64,000 nt of DNA from Serinicoccus kebangsaanensis (GTDB lineage: Bacteria > Actinomycetota > Actinomycetes > Actinomycetales > Dermatophilaceae). The DNA is taken from contig NZ_VSLG01000002.1 of NCBI RefSeq assembly GCF_008919445.1, forward strand, positions 310,001 to 374,000, given 5' to 3'. Shown here piece by piece: positions 42,341-50,155 of this stretch (the stretch's first letter is position 1; every line of letters begins with the position of its first letter). The position numbers and the translations under genes are program-made. The notes beneath the pieces were generated by a model. The model was not told the origin of the DNA, did no database searches, and worked only from the letters and a program-made list of their open reading frames with translations.

Positions 42341-43126
42341 CTACGTGCCGGGCTGACCGGCAGCGCGGCGGACCACGCCGCGCACCACGCCCAGGACCTC
42401 GTCCGCGTGGTCGAGGTGCACCCCGTGCGTGGCGCCGGGCCAGGAGATCAACTCGGCCCCGAAGGCCGTGGCCAGGCGCTGGTGGGCCCGCCGGATCCGG
42501 GAGCGCTCCGGGCGGTCGGCGGTGACGACGGCAGCGGGCAGCCGGGGCAGGTCCTCCTCCCGGAGCTCCCGCGCCAGGGCACCGAGGCCCACCGTGGCGC
42601 GACCCAGCTTCACCAGCCCACCGTCGACCGCCTGCTCCATCGCGGCGGCCAGTGCCGGGTCGGCGGCGGTGGACGCCTGCCTGCGGGCGAGGGCGACGAA
42701 GCCTGCTTCGAGCCGCCCACCCAGGCCGGGGACCCGCGTCAGAGCGCCGAGCACCCGCGACTGCAGCTCGATGTAGGCGGCCAGCGCGGGGTCGTTGACC
42801 GGCGTGGCGTCGAGCAGCACCAGACCGCTCAGGTCCTCGGGGTGGTCCCGGGCCCACAGGGTGGCGACGGCGCCGCCGAGGCTCTGGCCCACCGCGACCA
42901 CCGGACCCAGGTCGAGATCGGCGACCAGCCGGTGCAGGTGGGCGCTCGCCCCGGCGAGGCCACCGGGGTCCGTCGACGCGCCGGTGCCCGGACGGTCGTG
43001 GAGCACCACCCGGCACCCCGGGTCCTCGACCAGGGCCTCGGGCATACCGGGAAAGAAGCCGTCGGCACCTGCCGCGCCACCCGGCAGCAGCACCACGGCG
43101 GGACCGCGCTCTCCGATGACCGTCAT
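42341..43126 (-). CDS. alpha/beta fold hydrolase
   Basis: 261 residues. The nucleophile elbow VAVGQSLGGAVATL (Ser near residue 82), the oxyanion stretch VVLLPGGAAGADGFF and the late His in GATHGVHLDHADEVL fit the alpha/beta hydrolase fold. Asp could be supplied by VVTADRPERS. No signal peptide. The substrate is unknown. It is divergent from the EXLDI gene, with a 73-bp gap carrying the EXLDI promoter. Confidence 0.9.
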   Translation of the reverse strand: MTVIGERGPAVVLLPGGAAGADGFFPGMPEALVEDPGCRVVLHDRPGTGASTDPGGLAGASAHLHRLVADLDLGPVVAVGQSLGGAVATLWARDHPEDLSGLVLLDATPVNDPALAAYIELQSRVLGALTRVPGLGGRLEAGFVALARRQASTAADPALAAAMEQAVDGGLVKLGRATVGLGALARELREEDLPRLPAAVVTADRPERSRIRRAHQRLATAFGAELISWPGATHGVHLDHADEVLGVVRGVVRRAAGQPGT

Positions 43127-43146
43127 GGCCGCAGCCTACGGACCTC

Positions 43147-43176
43147 TTGCCATGTATGCACACATATACGTATACT
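43147..43176 (+). promoter_or_regulatory. EXLDI promoter with TATACGTATA operator
   Basis: TTGCCA (43147-43152) and TATACT (43171-43176) are 18 bp apart. The perfect palindrome TATACGTATA (43165-43174) overlaps the -10, an ideal repressor position. The EXLDI protein downstream has a ribbon-helix-helix-like N-terminus, suggesting autoregulation of the exporter operon. Confidence 0.6.
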
Positions 43177-43199
43177 CCGGGCATGAGTAGGCTGGGACC

Positions 43200-43718
43200 A
43201 TGCCGAACAAGACGATCTACGTCTCCGACGCCGACCTCGCGGTCTTCGCCCGGGCGCAGGAGCTCACCGGCGGCAACCTGTCGGCGGCCATCTCCACCGC
43301 CCTGCACCGCCTGGTCGACGCCGAGGAGGGCCGGCTCGCCGGATACCAGGAGATCTCGGTCCCCGTGGGCACCGGCGGCGCCCGGTGGCGGCGGTTCCAC
43401 GGCGTGCTCCTCGTCGACTGGCACTCCGCGACGGGGGAGGGAGAGGAGCACTACCGCGTCTTCCGCACGCGGGGCGGACGGTATGCCGTGCACGTCGCCC
43501 GATCCGCCAGCTACGTCCACCGCGCGGGCAAGGACGGCCAGCTGACCGGCTGGCGCAAGCACTTCGCCACCGACCAGCAGTGGGGCGAGATCCCCGCCTC
43601 GGCCGCGCTCGACGTCTACGACACCCTCGACGACCTCCGCGCGGGGGTCCCGGCCGACCTGGCCGCACTCGTCGAGGAGATCCCCACCGAACCCGAGGTC
43701 GAGGACCTCGACATCTGA
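43200..43718 (+). CDS. EXLDI protein, probable ribbon-helix-helix regulator
   Basis: 172 residues. The N-terminal 45 residues (NKTIYVSDADLAVFARAQELTGGNLSAAISTALHRLV) have the beta-strand plus two-helix pattern of CopG/Arc DNA-binding proteins. The C-terminus ends in VEDLDI, the motif after which the family is named (TIGR04342). EXLDI genes typically precede a Drr-type ABC exporter, as here (49 bp). A role as repressor of the exporter is inferred from the fold and from the palindrome in the promoter. Confidence 0.88.
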   Translation: MPNKTIYVSDADLAVFARAQELTGGNLSAAISTALHRLVDAEEGRLAGYQEISVPVGTGGARWRRFHGVLLVDWHSATGEGEEHYRVFRTRGGRYAVHVARSASYVHRAGKDGQLTGWRKHFATDQQWGEIPASAALDVYDTLDDLRAGVPADLAALVEEIPTEPEVEDLDI

Positions 43719-43767
43719 GCGCTCCACGGCGTCGCCGGGAGCGCCGGCGACGACCCACAGGAGCACC

Positions 43768-44541
43768 ATGTCCACCACCTCACCCGCGGCGATCGAGATC
43801 ACCGGTCTCCGCAAGGCCTACGCCCGTCAGCTCGTGCTCGACGGGCTGGACCTCACCGTCCCGCTCGGCACGGTCACCGCGCTGCTCGGCGCCAACGGAG
43901 CCGGCAAGACGACCACCGTCTCGATCCTCTCGACCCTGGTCCCGGCGGACGCCGGGAGCGCCACCGTCCTCGGTCACGACGTGCGGTCCCAGCCCGACGC
44001 CGTGCGCCGGCTCATCGGCCTGACCGGACAGCTGTCGGCGGTGGACCCGCTGCTGACCGCCCAGGAGAATCTGCGCCTGATGGCGGACCTGCGGCTGCTG
44101 CCGCGGTCACGACGACGCCACCGCGTCGACGAGCTGCTCGAGACCTTCGGTCTCGCAGCGGCACGGCGCACCCCGACGCAGGCCCTCTCCGGAGGGATGC
44201 GCCGCAAGCTGGACCTGGCCATGACCCTCGTCGGCGACCCCAGGGTCGTCTTCCTCGACGAACCCACCACCGGCCTGGACCCGCGGGCCAGGCGCGACCT
44301 GTGGCAGCAGGTCCGCGAGCTCGTCAGCGACGGGACCACCGTGCTGCTCACCACGCAGTACCTCGAGGAGGCCGACCAGCTCGCCGACACCGTCGCCGTC
44401 CTGCACGGAGGACGGCTCGTCGCGCACGACACCCCGGCAGGTCTCAAGACCGCGCACGACGCCGGGAGCCTCGACGACGTCTTCCTCGCCCTCACCGACC
44501 CAGAGGCCCCGTCCACCGACCAGCACGAGGAGATCGCCTGA
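43768..44541 (+). CDS. daunorubicin-resistance-type (DrrA) ABC ATPase
   Basis: 257 residues. Walker A is GANGAGKTTTV, followed by GLTGQLSAVDPLLTAQENL. The signature is LSGGMRRKLDLAM, Walker B VVFLDEPTTGLD and the H-loop-region LLTTQYLEEADQ. It is shorter than DrrA of anthracycline clusters but has the same order. It overlaps the permease gene (TGATG). Together with EXLDI it forms a drug-export operon of unknown substrate. Confidence 0.95.
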   Translation: MSTTSPAAIEITGLRKAYARQLVLDGLDLTVPLGTVTALLGANGAGKTTTVSILSTLVPADAGSATVLGHDVRSQPDAVRRLIGLTGQLSAVDPLLTAQENLRLMADLRLLPRSRRRHRVDELLETFGLAAARRTPTQALSGGMRRKLDLAMTLVGDPRVVFLDEPTTGLDPRARRDLWQQVRELVSDGTTVLLTTQYLEEADQLADTVAVLHGGRLVAHDTPAGLKTAHDAGSLDDVFLALTDPEAPSTDQHEEIA

Positions 44542-45377
44542 TGACCGCCGCCGCCCTCACCCACACGGCCGGCCCCACCGGGCCGACCGTCGCTCTGCGC
44601 CACCTGCTCACGATGGCCCGGCGCAGCCTGCTGCGGATGGTGCGCTACCCCTCGCTCACCGTGCTGCTGGTCGTGACCCCGATCATCCTGCTGCTGCTCT
44701 TCGTGTATGTCTTCGGCGGCGCCATCGGGGCCGGCGTGGCACCCGGCGTGGTCCCGGGGGCGGCCGGGCGCGCCGCCTACCTCGACTACATCACCCCCGC
44801 CGTGCTGGTCATGACGGCCGCCAGCATCGCCCAGTCCACGGCCATCAGCGTGGCGATGGACATGACGGGCGGGGTCGTCACCCGGCTGCGGGCCATGCCG
44901 GTCGCCTCGGTCGCCGTGCTGGGCGGCCACGTGGTCGGTGCCCTGGTGCAGACCCTGCTCGCCTCGGGCGCGGTGCTCGGGGTGGCCGCGCTGCTGGGCT
45001 TCCGGCCGGCCGCCGACCTGGTCGGGTGGGTGGCCCTGCTCGGGTTCTTCACCCTCCTGGCCGTGATGCTCACCTGGATCTCGGTGGCGATGGGTGCCGC
45101 CGCCGGGTCGGTGGAGACGGCGTCCAACACCCCGATGGTGCTGCTGCTCCTGCCCTTCCTCAGCAGCGGCTTCGTGCCGGTGGAGACGATGCCGGCCGCC
45201 GTCCGGGTCTTCGCCGAGCACCAGCCCTTCACCCCGGTCATCGAGACCATCAGGGGGCTGCTGGTGGGCCAGCCGGCGCCGACCTCGACCACCATCGCGG
45301 CTGTGGCCTGGTGCGTGGGCCTGTCGGTGCTGGGCTGGTGGTGGGCGCGGAGGTCCTACCGGCGCCAGCGCGCCTGA
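44541..45377 (+). CDS. DrrB-type ABC-2 permease
   Basis: 278 residues, six hydrophobic helices. LRHLLTMARRSLLRMVRYPSLTVLLVVTPIILLLLFVYVFGGAI at the start and MDMTGGVVTRLRAMPVASVAVLGGHVVGAL, then NTPMVLLLLPFLSSGFVPVETMPA and FAEHQPFTPVIETIRGLL, are classical for the ABC2_membrane/DrrB family. Partner of the ATPase at 43768. Confidence 0.94.
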   Translation: MTAAALTHTAGPTGPTVALRHLLTMARRSLLRMVRYPSLTVLLVVTPIILLLLFVYVFGGAIGAGVAPGVVPGAAGRAAYLDYITPAVLVMTAASIAQSTAISVAMDMTGGVVTRLRAMPVASVAVLGGHVVGALVQTLLASGAVLGVAALLGFRPAADLVGWVALLGFFTLLAVMLTWISVAMGAAAGSVETASNTPMVLLLLPFLSSGFVPVETMPAAVRVFAEHQPFTPVIETIRGLLVGQPAPTSTTIAAVAWCVGLSVLGWWWARRSYRRQRA

Positions 45378-45389
45378 GGGCGGTCTGGG

Positions 45390-45905
45390 TCAGTCGCCGA
45401 AGACGCCCCAGCAGAGGTGGTCGCGCCGTGCCTGGTCCTCGAGGACGAGCCGGCGGAGCTCGTCGGGCACCTGCTCGCGCTGCCAGTCCCGCTCCCGGAG
45501 GCGGGCCTCCTCCCGGTCCTCGTCCCCGGCGGAGGCCATGACGGCCCGGATCGCGTAGGCGGCAGCGCCCAGGTCGTGCTCGGCGACGTGCGGGACCGCG
45601 GCCGCCTGGCCGGCGGCATACGCGGCGAGGCGGGCGGCGCCGGACAGCGGACGGGCTGCTCCCATCGCGTGCCCGGCCGAGGCGCGGGAGGCCATCATCC
45701 GCATCCGGCCGTCGGCCCAGGCCCGCGCGCCGGCGATCGCCTCGCGGGGTCTGGCGTCGTCGGGGGCCTCGGTCTCGAAGGCCGGCAGCACGTGCTCGGC
45801 GCACGACGCGGCCCACCGGGCCAGCAGCTGGTGGTGGTCGTCGCTCAGCGTGCCGCCGCGGCGGGTCGTGACGAGCCGTGGGTCGCGGACCGGGTGCAGG
45901 ATCAC
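45390..45905 (-). CDS. putative immunity protein-like helical protein
   Basis: 171 residues from GTG 45905, overlapping the DUF6194 stop (GTGA). It is all-helical and Ala-rich: HHQLLARWAASCAEHVLPAFETEAPDDARPREAIAGARAWA, then AAGQAAAVPHVAEHDLGAAAYAIRAV. This pattern matches proteins annotated as putative immunity proteins, whose toxin partners are not known. No toxin is visible beside it. Function is therefore open. Confidence 0.75.
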   Translation of the reverse strand: MILHPVRDPRLVTTRRGGTLSDDHHQLLARWAASCAEHVLPAFETEAPDDARPREAIAGARAWADGRMRMMASRASAGHAMGAARPLSGAARLAAYAAGQAAAVPHVAEHDLGAAAYAIRAVMASAGDEDREEARLRERDWQREQVPDELRRLVLEDQARRDHLCWGVFGD

Positions 45906-46339
45906 GCGTCGTCCGTGCCGTCGTGCCGTCGGTGCCATCGGCGGGCGGCGGCACGATGCGCGTCGCGCAGCAGCGTGCGCAGCTCGTCGGCCGTGGCCGG
46001 GCCGGGTGCGACGACGCTGACCCAGCCGTGGGCGGCATACACCGGGTGGGCGATGAGGACATCACGGCGGGTCGGGTCCGCGGGCGGGTCCTGACCTCGT
46101 CGACCGGCGTCGACGTTCACCCTGACGACGCCGCGGCCCAGCCCGGACGGCGGTTCGCCGGGGTAGTCCTTGGTGACGATCGTCGCGAACGGCTGCCCGG
46201 GCGGCAGGATCCCGTCCGGGGCGTAGTAGAAGAACTCGTCACCCCAGGCGAGCTCCGGGCTCCCGTCTCCGGGCTGCGGCCGCAGGGTCAGGACGCCGTC
46301 GAGACCCTGGACGAACTGGCTGATCTCCTCATGGCTCAT
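45902..46339 (-). CDS. DUF6194 family protein
   Basis: 145 residues. The pattern LTLRPQPGDGSPELAWGDEFFYYAPDGILPPGQPFATIVTKDYPGEPPSGLGRGVVRVNVD, with HPVYAAHGWVSVVAPGPATADELRTLL, is that of DUF6194, a small fold related to MmcQ/YjbR-like proteins. It is the first gene of a two-gene operon with the immunity-like protein. It is divergent from a MerR-type regulator (40-bp gap), which may control the pair. Confidence 0.85.
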   Translation of the reverse strand: MSHEEISQFVQGLDGVLTLRPQPGDGSPELAWGDEFFYYAPDGILPPGQPFATIVTKDYPGEPPSGLGRGVVRVNVDAGRRGQDPPADPTRRDVLIAHPVYAAHGWVSVVAPGPATADELRTLLRDAHRAAARRWHRRHDGTDDA

Positions 46340-46379
46340 GACTAAAGTGGATCATTGAAGTGGGTGTGGAGGGTTGAGG

Positions 46380-47054
46380 ATGAGGACGATCGAGGTGGCC
46401 CGAGCCGCGGGGTGCTCCGTGCAGCAGGTGCGCAAGCTCGAGGCGCTTGGCGTCCTGCCCCCGGTCCCCCGCACGTCTTCGGGCTACCGGAGGTATGCCC
46501 CGGCGCACCTCTCGTGCGTCCTCGCCTATGCGGCGCTCGCCGCGGCGGTCGGACCGTCGGGTGCGCGCGACCTGATGCAGACCCTGCACACGGACGTCGG
46601 TCGGTTCCTGACGCGACTGGACCTAGCGCACGCCCGGTTGGCCTCCGACCGGGCCGACCTGGACGAGGTCTCGCAGGCGATGCGCGCGATCGGCGCCGAC
46701 CCGGTCGGGGACGCGGTCGCGGCCGACGACCTGTCCGTGGGGGAGCTGGCGCTCGCGATCGGGGTGCGTGGCTCGACGCTGCGGCACTGGGAGGCGGAGG
46801 GGCTGCTGCACCCGGGTCGCGCCGAGGCGATGCGGGGCGCCCGTCGTTACGGGCCGGCGGCGGTGCGCGACGCCCGCCTGGTGCAGCAGCTGCGCCTGGC
46901 GGGCTACGGCATACCGGCCGTGCGGTCGTTGCTGCCGCGACTCCAGCACGAGGTGGACGCCGCGGACGCACTGACCCGGCGCCGCGAGGCGCTGGCTGCG
47001 CGCAGCCGGGCGCTCGTGCGCGCCGCGGCCCACCTGCACCCGGTGCTGGGGTGA
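46380..47054 (+). CDS. regulator with two MerR-type DNA-binding domains
   Basis: 224 residues from ATG 46380, with GGAGGG at 46367-46372. The first MerR-like winged helix is at residues 3-60 (TIEVARAAGCSVQQVRKLEALGVLPPVPRTSSGYRRYAPAHL). A second, separate one is at about 122-185 (LSVGELALAIGVRGSTLRHWEAEGLLHPGR ... RRYGPAAVRDARLVQQLRLAGYGIPAVRSLL). Normal MerR proteins have one such domain and dimerise, whereas one chain here could cover both half-sites. The short C-terminus has no metal-binding cysteines. It is divergent from DUF6194. Confidence 0.85.
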   Translation: MRTIEVARAAGCSVQQVRKLEALGVLPPVPRTSSGYRRYAPAHLSCVLAYAALAAAVGPSGARDLMQTLHTDVGRFLTRLDLAHARLASDRADLDEVSQAMRAIGADPVGDAVAADDLSVGELALAIGVRGSTLRHWEAEGLLHPGRAEAMRGARRYGPAAVRDARLVQQLRLAGYGIPAVRSLLPRLQHEVDAADALTRRREALAARSRALVRAAAHLHPVLG

Positions 47055-47067
47055 TGGTGCGCCCGGA

Positions 47068-49284
47068 TCAGGCCCGTCCGAAGCCCCTGAGCCGCAGGCT
47101 GTTGAGCACCACCAGCACCGAGGACAGCGCCATCGCGCCACCCGCGATCAGCGGGGTCAGCAGGCCGAAGGCGGCGAGCGGGATGGCCAGCGTGTTGTAG
47201 CCGAAGGCCCACACCAGGTTCTGCTTGATGATCGACAGGGTGCGACGGGACAGTCCGATGGCGTCTGCGACGGCCTCGACGTCCGAGCGCATCAGCACGA
47301 TGTCGGCGGACTCGGCGGCGACATCGGTGCCTGAGCCCATCGCCATCCCGAGGTCGGCCTGCGCCAGCGCTGCGGCGTCGTTCACGCCGTCGCCGACCAT
47401 CGCCACGACGCGTCCCTCGCGCTGCAGCCGCTCGACGGCCGCGAACTTGTCCTGGGGCAGCACGTCGGCGGTGACGTCGGCCGCCTCGATGCCGACCTGC
47501 TGGGCGATGGCCGCGGCGGTCCGGGGGTTGTCGCCGGTGAGCAGGTAGGGCCGCAGGCCCAGGTCACGCAGCCGCTGCACCGCCCGCGGCGACGACTCGC
47601 GGGCGGTGTCGGCGACGGTGACCGCGGCGCGCGCGGTGCCGTCCCAGCCGACGAGGACGGTGGTGCCGTCGGCGCGCTCCGTCGCCTCCACCAGGACCTC
47701 GGGCACGACGTCGAAGAGGCTGGCCCGCCCCACGGTGACGACCGTGTCCTTGAGCGTCCCGCGGACCCCGAGGCCCGGCAGGCTCACGACGTCGTCGGCC
47801 CGGACCAGCGTCACCCCGCGCTCGCGGGCACCGGCGACGATGGCGCCGGCCACCGGGTGCTCGCTCCCGGTCTCGACGCTGGCGGCGGCCTTGAGCGCGG
47901 CGTCCTGGGGCAGCGACCCGGCGGTCACGACGTCGGCGAGCACCGGGTGACCGGTGGTCAGCGTGCCCGTCTTGTCCAGCACGACGGTGTCGACCCTGCG
48001 CGTGGACTCCAGGATCTGCGGGCCCTTGATGAGGATGCCCAGCTGGGCGCCGCGCCCGGTGCCGGTGAGCAGGGCGGTCGGCGTGGCCAGCCCGAGCGCG
48101 CAGGGGCAGGCGATGATGAGCACCGCCACCGCGGGTGCCAGGGCCTCGGTGAAGGTATGCCCGGTGACCAGCCACAGGACGAAGGTCAGGGCCGCGATCA
48201 CCAGGACGGCGGGCACGAAGACGGCGGAGATCCGGTCGGCCAGGCGCTGCACCGGTGCCTTGCCGGTCTGGGCCTGCTCGACGAGCCGGGTGATCCGGGC
48301 CAGCGTGGTCTCGGCGCCGACCCGGCTGGCCTGGACGATGAGGCGGCCGTGGCCGTTGACCGTGGCACCGGTGACCGTGTCCTGCGGGCCGACCTCGACC
48401 GGCATCGACTCGCCGGTGACCATGGAGGCGTCGATGGTTGAGCGCCCGGAGAGGATCGTCCCGTCGGTGGCGACCTTCTCGCCCGGGCGCACGACGAACC
48501 GGTCGCCGACCACGAGCTCCCCGATCGGCACCCGGTGCTCGCTGGTGGCCATCGCGCCGCTCCCGGCCTCCTGGCGCAGCACCGCCACGTCCTTGGCGCC
48601 GAGCTGCAGCAGGGAGCTGAGGGCGGAGCGCCCCTGGGCCTTGGCCCGGGCCTCGATGAACCGCCCGATGAGCAGGAAGGCGGTGACCACCGCGGCGGTC
48701 TCGAAGTAGAGGTCCTCGGTGAAGCCGGTGAGCAGCGCGAGCACGGACCAGCCGAAGGCGGCGGTGATGCCGACCGACACCAGGGTGTCCATGGTGGAGG
48801 CACCGTGCCGGGCGTTGACCGCGGCGGCCCGATGGAAGGGCCAGGCGGCCCAGAAGTAGATCGGCGCGGTGAGCAGCAGCTGCAGCCAGTGGCCGGTCAT
48901 CCCCAGCGCGTCCCGCACCGGCGGCACCATGTGCACGAGCACGACGAGCAGGGCCAGCGCGCTGGCCACGACCATCCGCAGCCGCAGCGACCCGCTTCCC
49001 ACGAGGTCGTGGGTCATTTCCGGCGCCTCACCCGGGCTCTCGTCCTCGAGGGGGGTGGCGCCGTACCCGGTCTGCTCCACGACGCCCACGATGTCGGTCA
49101 CCGAGAGCGCGGAGGGGAAGCTGACGCTGGCCTTCTCCGTGGCGAGGTTCACGCTGGCCTGCACCCCGTCGACCTTGTTGAGCTTGCGCTCGATGCGCGC
49201 CGAGCAGGAGGCGCAGGTCATCCCGCTGATCGCGAGGTCGACGTGCTGGTCCTCGCCGGGTGCGCTCGTGGTGGTGCTGCTCAT
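47068..49284 (-). CDS. copA: copper-translocating P1B-type ATPase
   Basis: 738 residues. One N-terminal metal-binding domain (DLAISGMTCASCSARIERKL), eight helices, and the Cu(I) site CPC in VLIIACPCALGLATPTALL. The actuator loop is MVTGESMPVEV. The P-domain is VVLDKTGTLTTG, with the N-domain HP in GSEHPVAGAIV and the hinge MVGDGVNDAAALAQADLGMAMG. It exports Cu(I). Near the C-terminus YNTLAIPLAAFG and MALSSVLVVLNSLRL supply the usual transmembrane copper ligands (Tyr-Asn, Met-Ser-Ser). It is encoded after csoR and copZ on the same strand, with a 32-bp repeat array in front of the start. Confidence 0.97.
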   Translation of the reverse strand: MSSTTTSAPGEDQHVDLAISGMTCASCSARIERKLNKVDGVQASVNLATEKASVSFPSALSVTDIVGVVEQTGYGATPLEDESPGEAPEMTHDLVGSGSLRLRMVVASALALLVVLVHMVPPVRDALGMTGHWLQLLLTAPIYFWAAWPFHRAAAVNARHGASTMDTLVSVGITAAFGWSVLALLTGFTEDLYFETAAVVTAFLLIGRFIEARAKAQGRSALSSLLQLGAKDVAVLRQEAGSGAMATSEHRVPIGELVVGDRFVVRPGEKVATDGTILSGRSTIDASMVTGESMPVEVGPQDTVTGATVNGHGRLIVQASRVGAETTLARITRLVEQAQTGKAPVQRLADRISAVFVPAVLVIAALTFVLWLVTGHTFTEALAPAVAVLIIACPCALGLATPTALLTGTGRGAQLGILIKGPQILESTRRVDTVVLDKTGTLTTGHPVLADVVTAGSLPQDAALKAAASVETGSEHPVAGAIVAGARERGVTLVRADDVVSLPGLGVRGTLKDTVVTVGRASLFDVVPEVLVEATERADGTTVLVGWDGTARAAVTVADTARESSPRAVQRLRDLGLRPYLLTGDNPRTAAAIAQQVGIEAADVTADVLPQDKFAAVERLQREGRVVAMVGDGVNDAAALAQADLGMAMGSGTDVAAESADIVLMRSDVEAVADAIGLSRRTLSIIKQNLVWAFGYNTLAIPLAAFGLLTPLIAGGAMALSSVLVVLNSLRLRGFGRA

Positions 49285-49305
49285 CTCAGGTCCTCCTGCC
49301 TGTCG

Positions 49306-49393
49306 CCGGCCGGGCGTCGCGTGTGGTTGCGGTGGGCCCGACCGGGCGTCGCGTGTGGTTGCGGTGGGCCCGACCGGGCGTCGCGTGTGGTGG
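49306..49393. repeat. tandem 32-bp repeat array, 3 units
   Basis: The core GTCGCGTGTGGTTGC recurs at 49316, 49348 and 49380 (period 32 bp). The last unit ends GTGTGGTGG, exactly as in the array at 22231-22350, while the tail differs (GGTGGGCCCGACC here). It occupies the gap between copZ and copA. Confidence 0.9.
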
Positions 49394-49395
49394 CC

Positions 49396-49635
49396 TCAGG
49401 CCTGGGCGGTGTAGCCAGCTTCCTCGACGGCCGCACGCGCGGCGTCGAGCGACAGGGGGCCGTCGGAGACGACGAAGACCTCGGTGTCGCCACCCTTGAC
49501 CAGGTCGTCGACGCGCACCTCGAGCACGCCCTCGACCTCCTTCAGCTCCTCGGTCACCGAGGCGACGCAGTGGCCGCAGGTCATCCCCGAGACGACGAGC
49601 TTGGTGGTCTGGTTCTGCAGCGGGGTGTCGGTCAT
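49396..49635 (-). CDS. copZ: copper chaperone with heavy-metal-associated domain
   Basis: 79 residues forming one HMA domain: LVVSGMTCGHCVASVTEELKEVEGV, with the CxxC copper site at about residues 20-23, and AARAAVEEAGYTAQA at the end. It delivers Cu(I) to CopA. It lies between csoR and copA in the copper operon. The acidic loop VDDLVKGGDTEVFVVSDG is a little longer than in typical CopZ. Confidence 0.94.
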   Translation of the reverse strand: MTDTPLQNQTTKLVVSGMTCGHCVASVTEELKEVEGVLEVRVDDLVKGGDTEVFVVSDGPLSLDAARAAVEEAGYTAQA

Positions 49636-49709
49636 GGTGTGCTCCTTCGCGGGTCGGTATGCGGTGGGTCGGCGGCACCCTTGGCCGCCAGATGAGGACG
49701 TGGACCGGC

Positions 49710-49997
49710 TCAGCTCCGGACGAGCCGGGCGATCGCGGCGGAGGCCTCCCGGACCTTCTCGTCCTTGGCCTGCTCCGACTCCGCGGCGGCGTCGACGACG
49801 CAGTGGCCGATGTGGTCCTCGAGGAGGCCCAGGCTCACCGCCTGCAGCGCCTTGGTGGCGGCGCTCACCTGGGTGAGCACGTCGATGCAGTAGGTGTCGT
49901 CCTCGACCATCCGGGCGATCCCCCGGACCTGGCCCTCGATGCGGCGCAGGCGCTTGAGATAGTCGTCCTTGGAGCCGGTGTATCCGTTCACAGCCAT
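49710..49997 (-). CDS. csoR: copper-sensing repressor of the CsoR family
   Basis: 95 residues. DDYLKRLRRIEGQVRGIARMVEDDTYCIDVLTQVSAATKALQAVSLGLLEDHIGHCVVDAA contains the Cys-His-Cys copper ligands: Cys in DDTYCIDV, His in EDHIGHC and the Cys of GHCV. CsoR is an all-helical repressor released from DNA by Cu(I). A matching operator lies 9 bp upstream of the start. It heads the csoR-copZ-copA operon. Confidence 0.95.
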   Translation of the reverse strand: MAVNGYTGSKDDYLKRLRRIEGQVRGIARMVEDDTYCIDVLTQVSAATKALQAVSLGLLEDHIGHCVVDAAAESEQAKDEKVREASAAIARLVRS

Positions 49998-50005
49998 GGC
50001 AACAG

Positions 50006-50024
50006 CATACCCCCTCTGGGTATG
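50006..50024. promoter_or_regulatory. CsoR operator
   Basis: CATACCC (50006-50012), 5-nt spacer, GGGTATG (50018-50024) is a perfect inverted repeat of the CsoR type (ATACCC...GGGTAT). It sits directly upstream of csoR, so the copper operon is autoregulated. Confidence 0.85.
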
Positions 50025-50155
50025 TTGTCGAGTCCTCTTCGCCCGCCGTCCTGGATACAGGGACCGGAGACCGCGCCCATCGCGGCCCGCCGGTGCGCGC
50101 AGGGGGTGCGGTCGACCGCTTGACCAGGTCTGATCAGGAGCGGGAGGCTGAGCCG

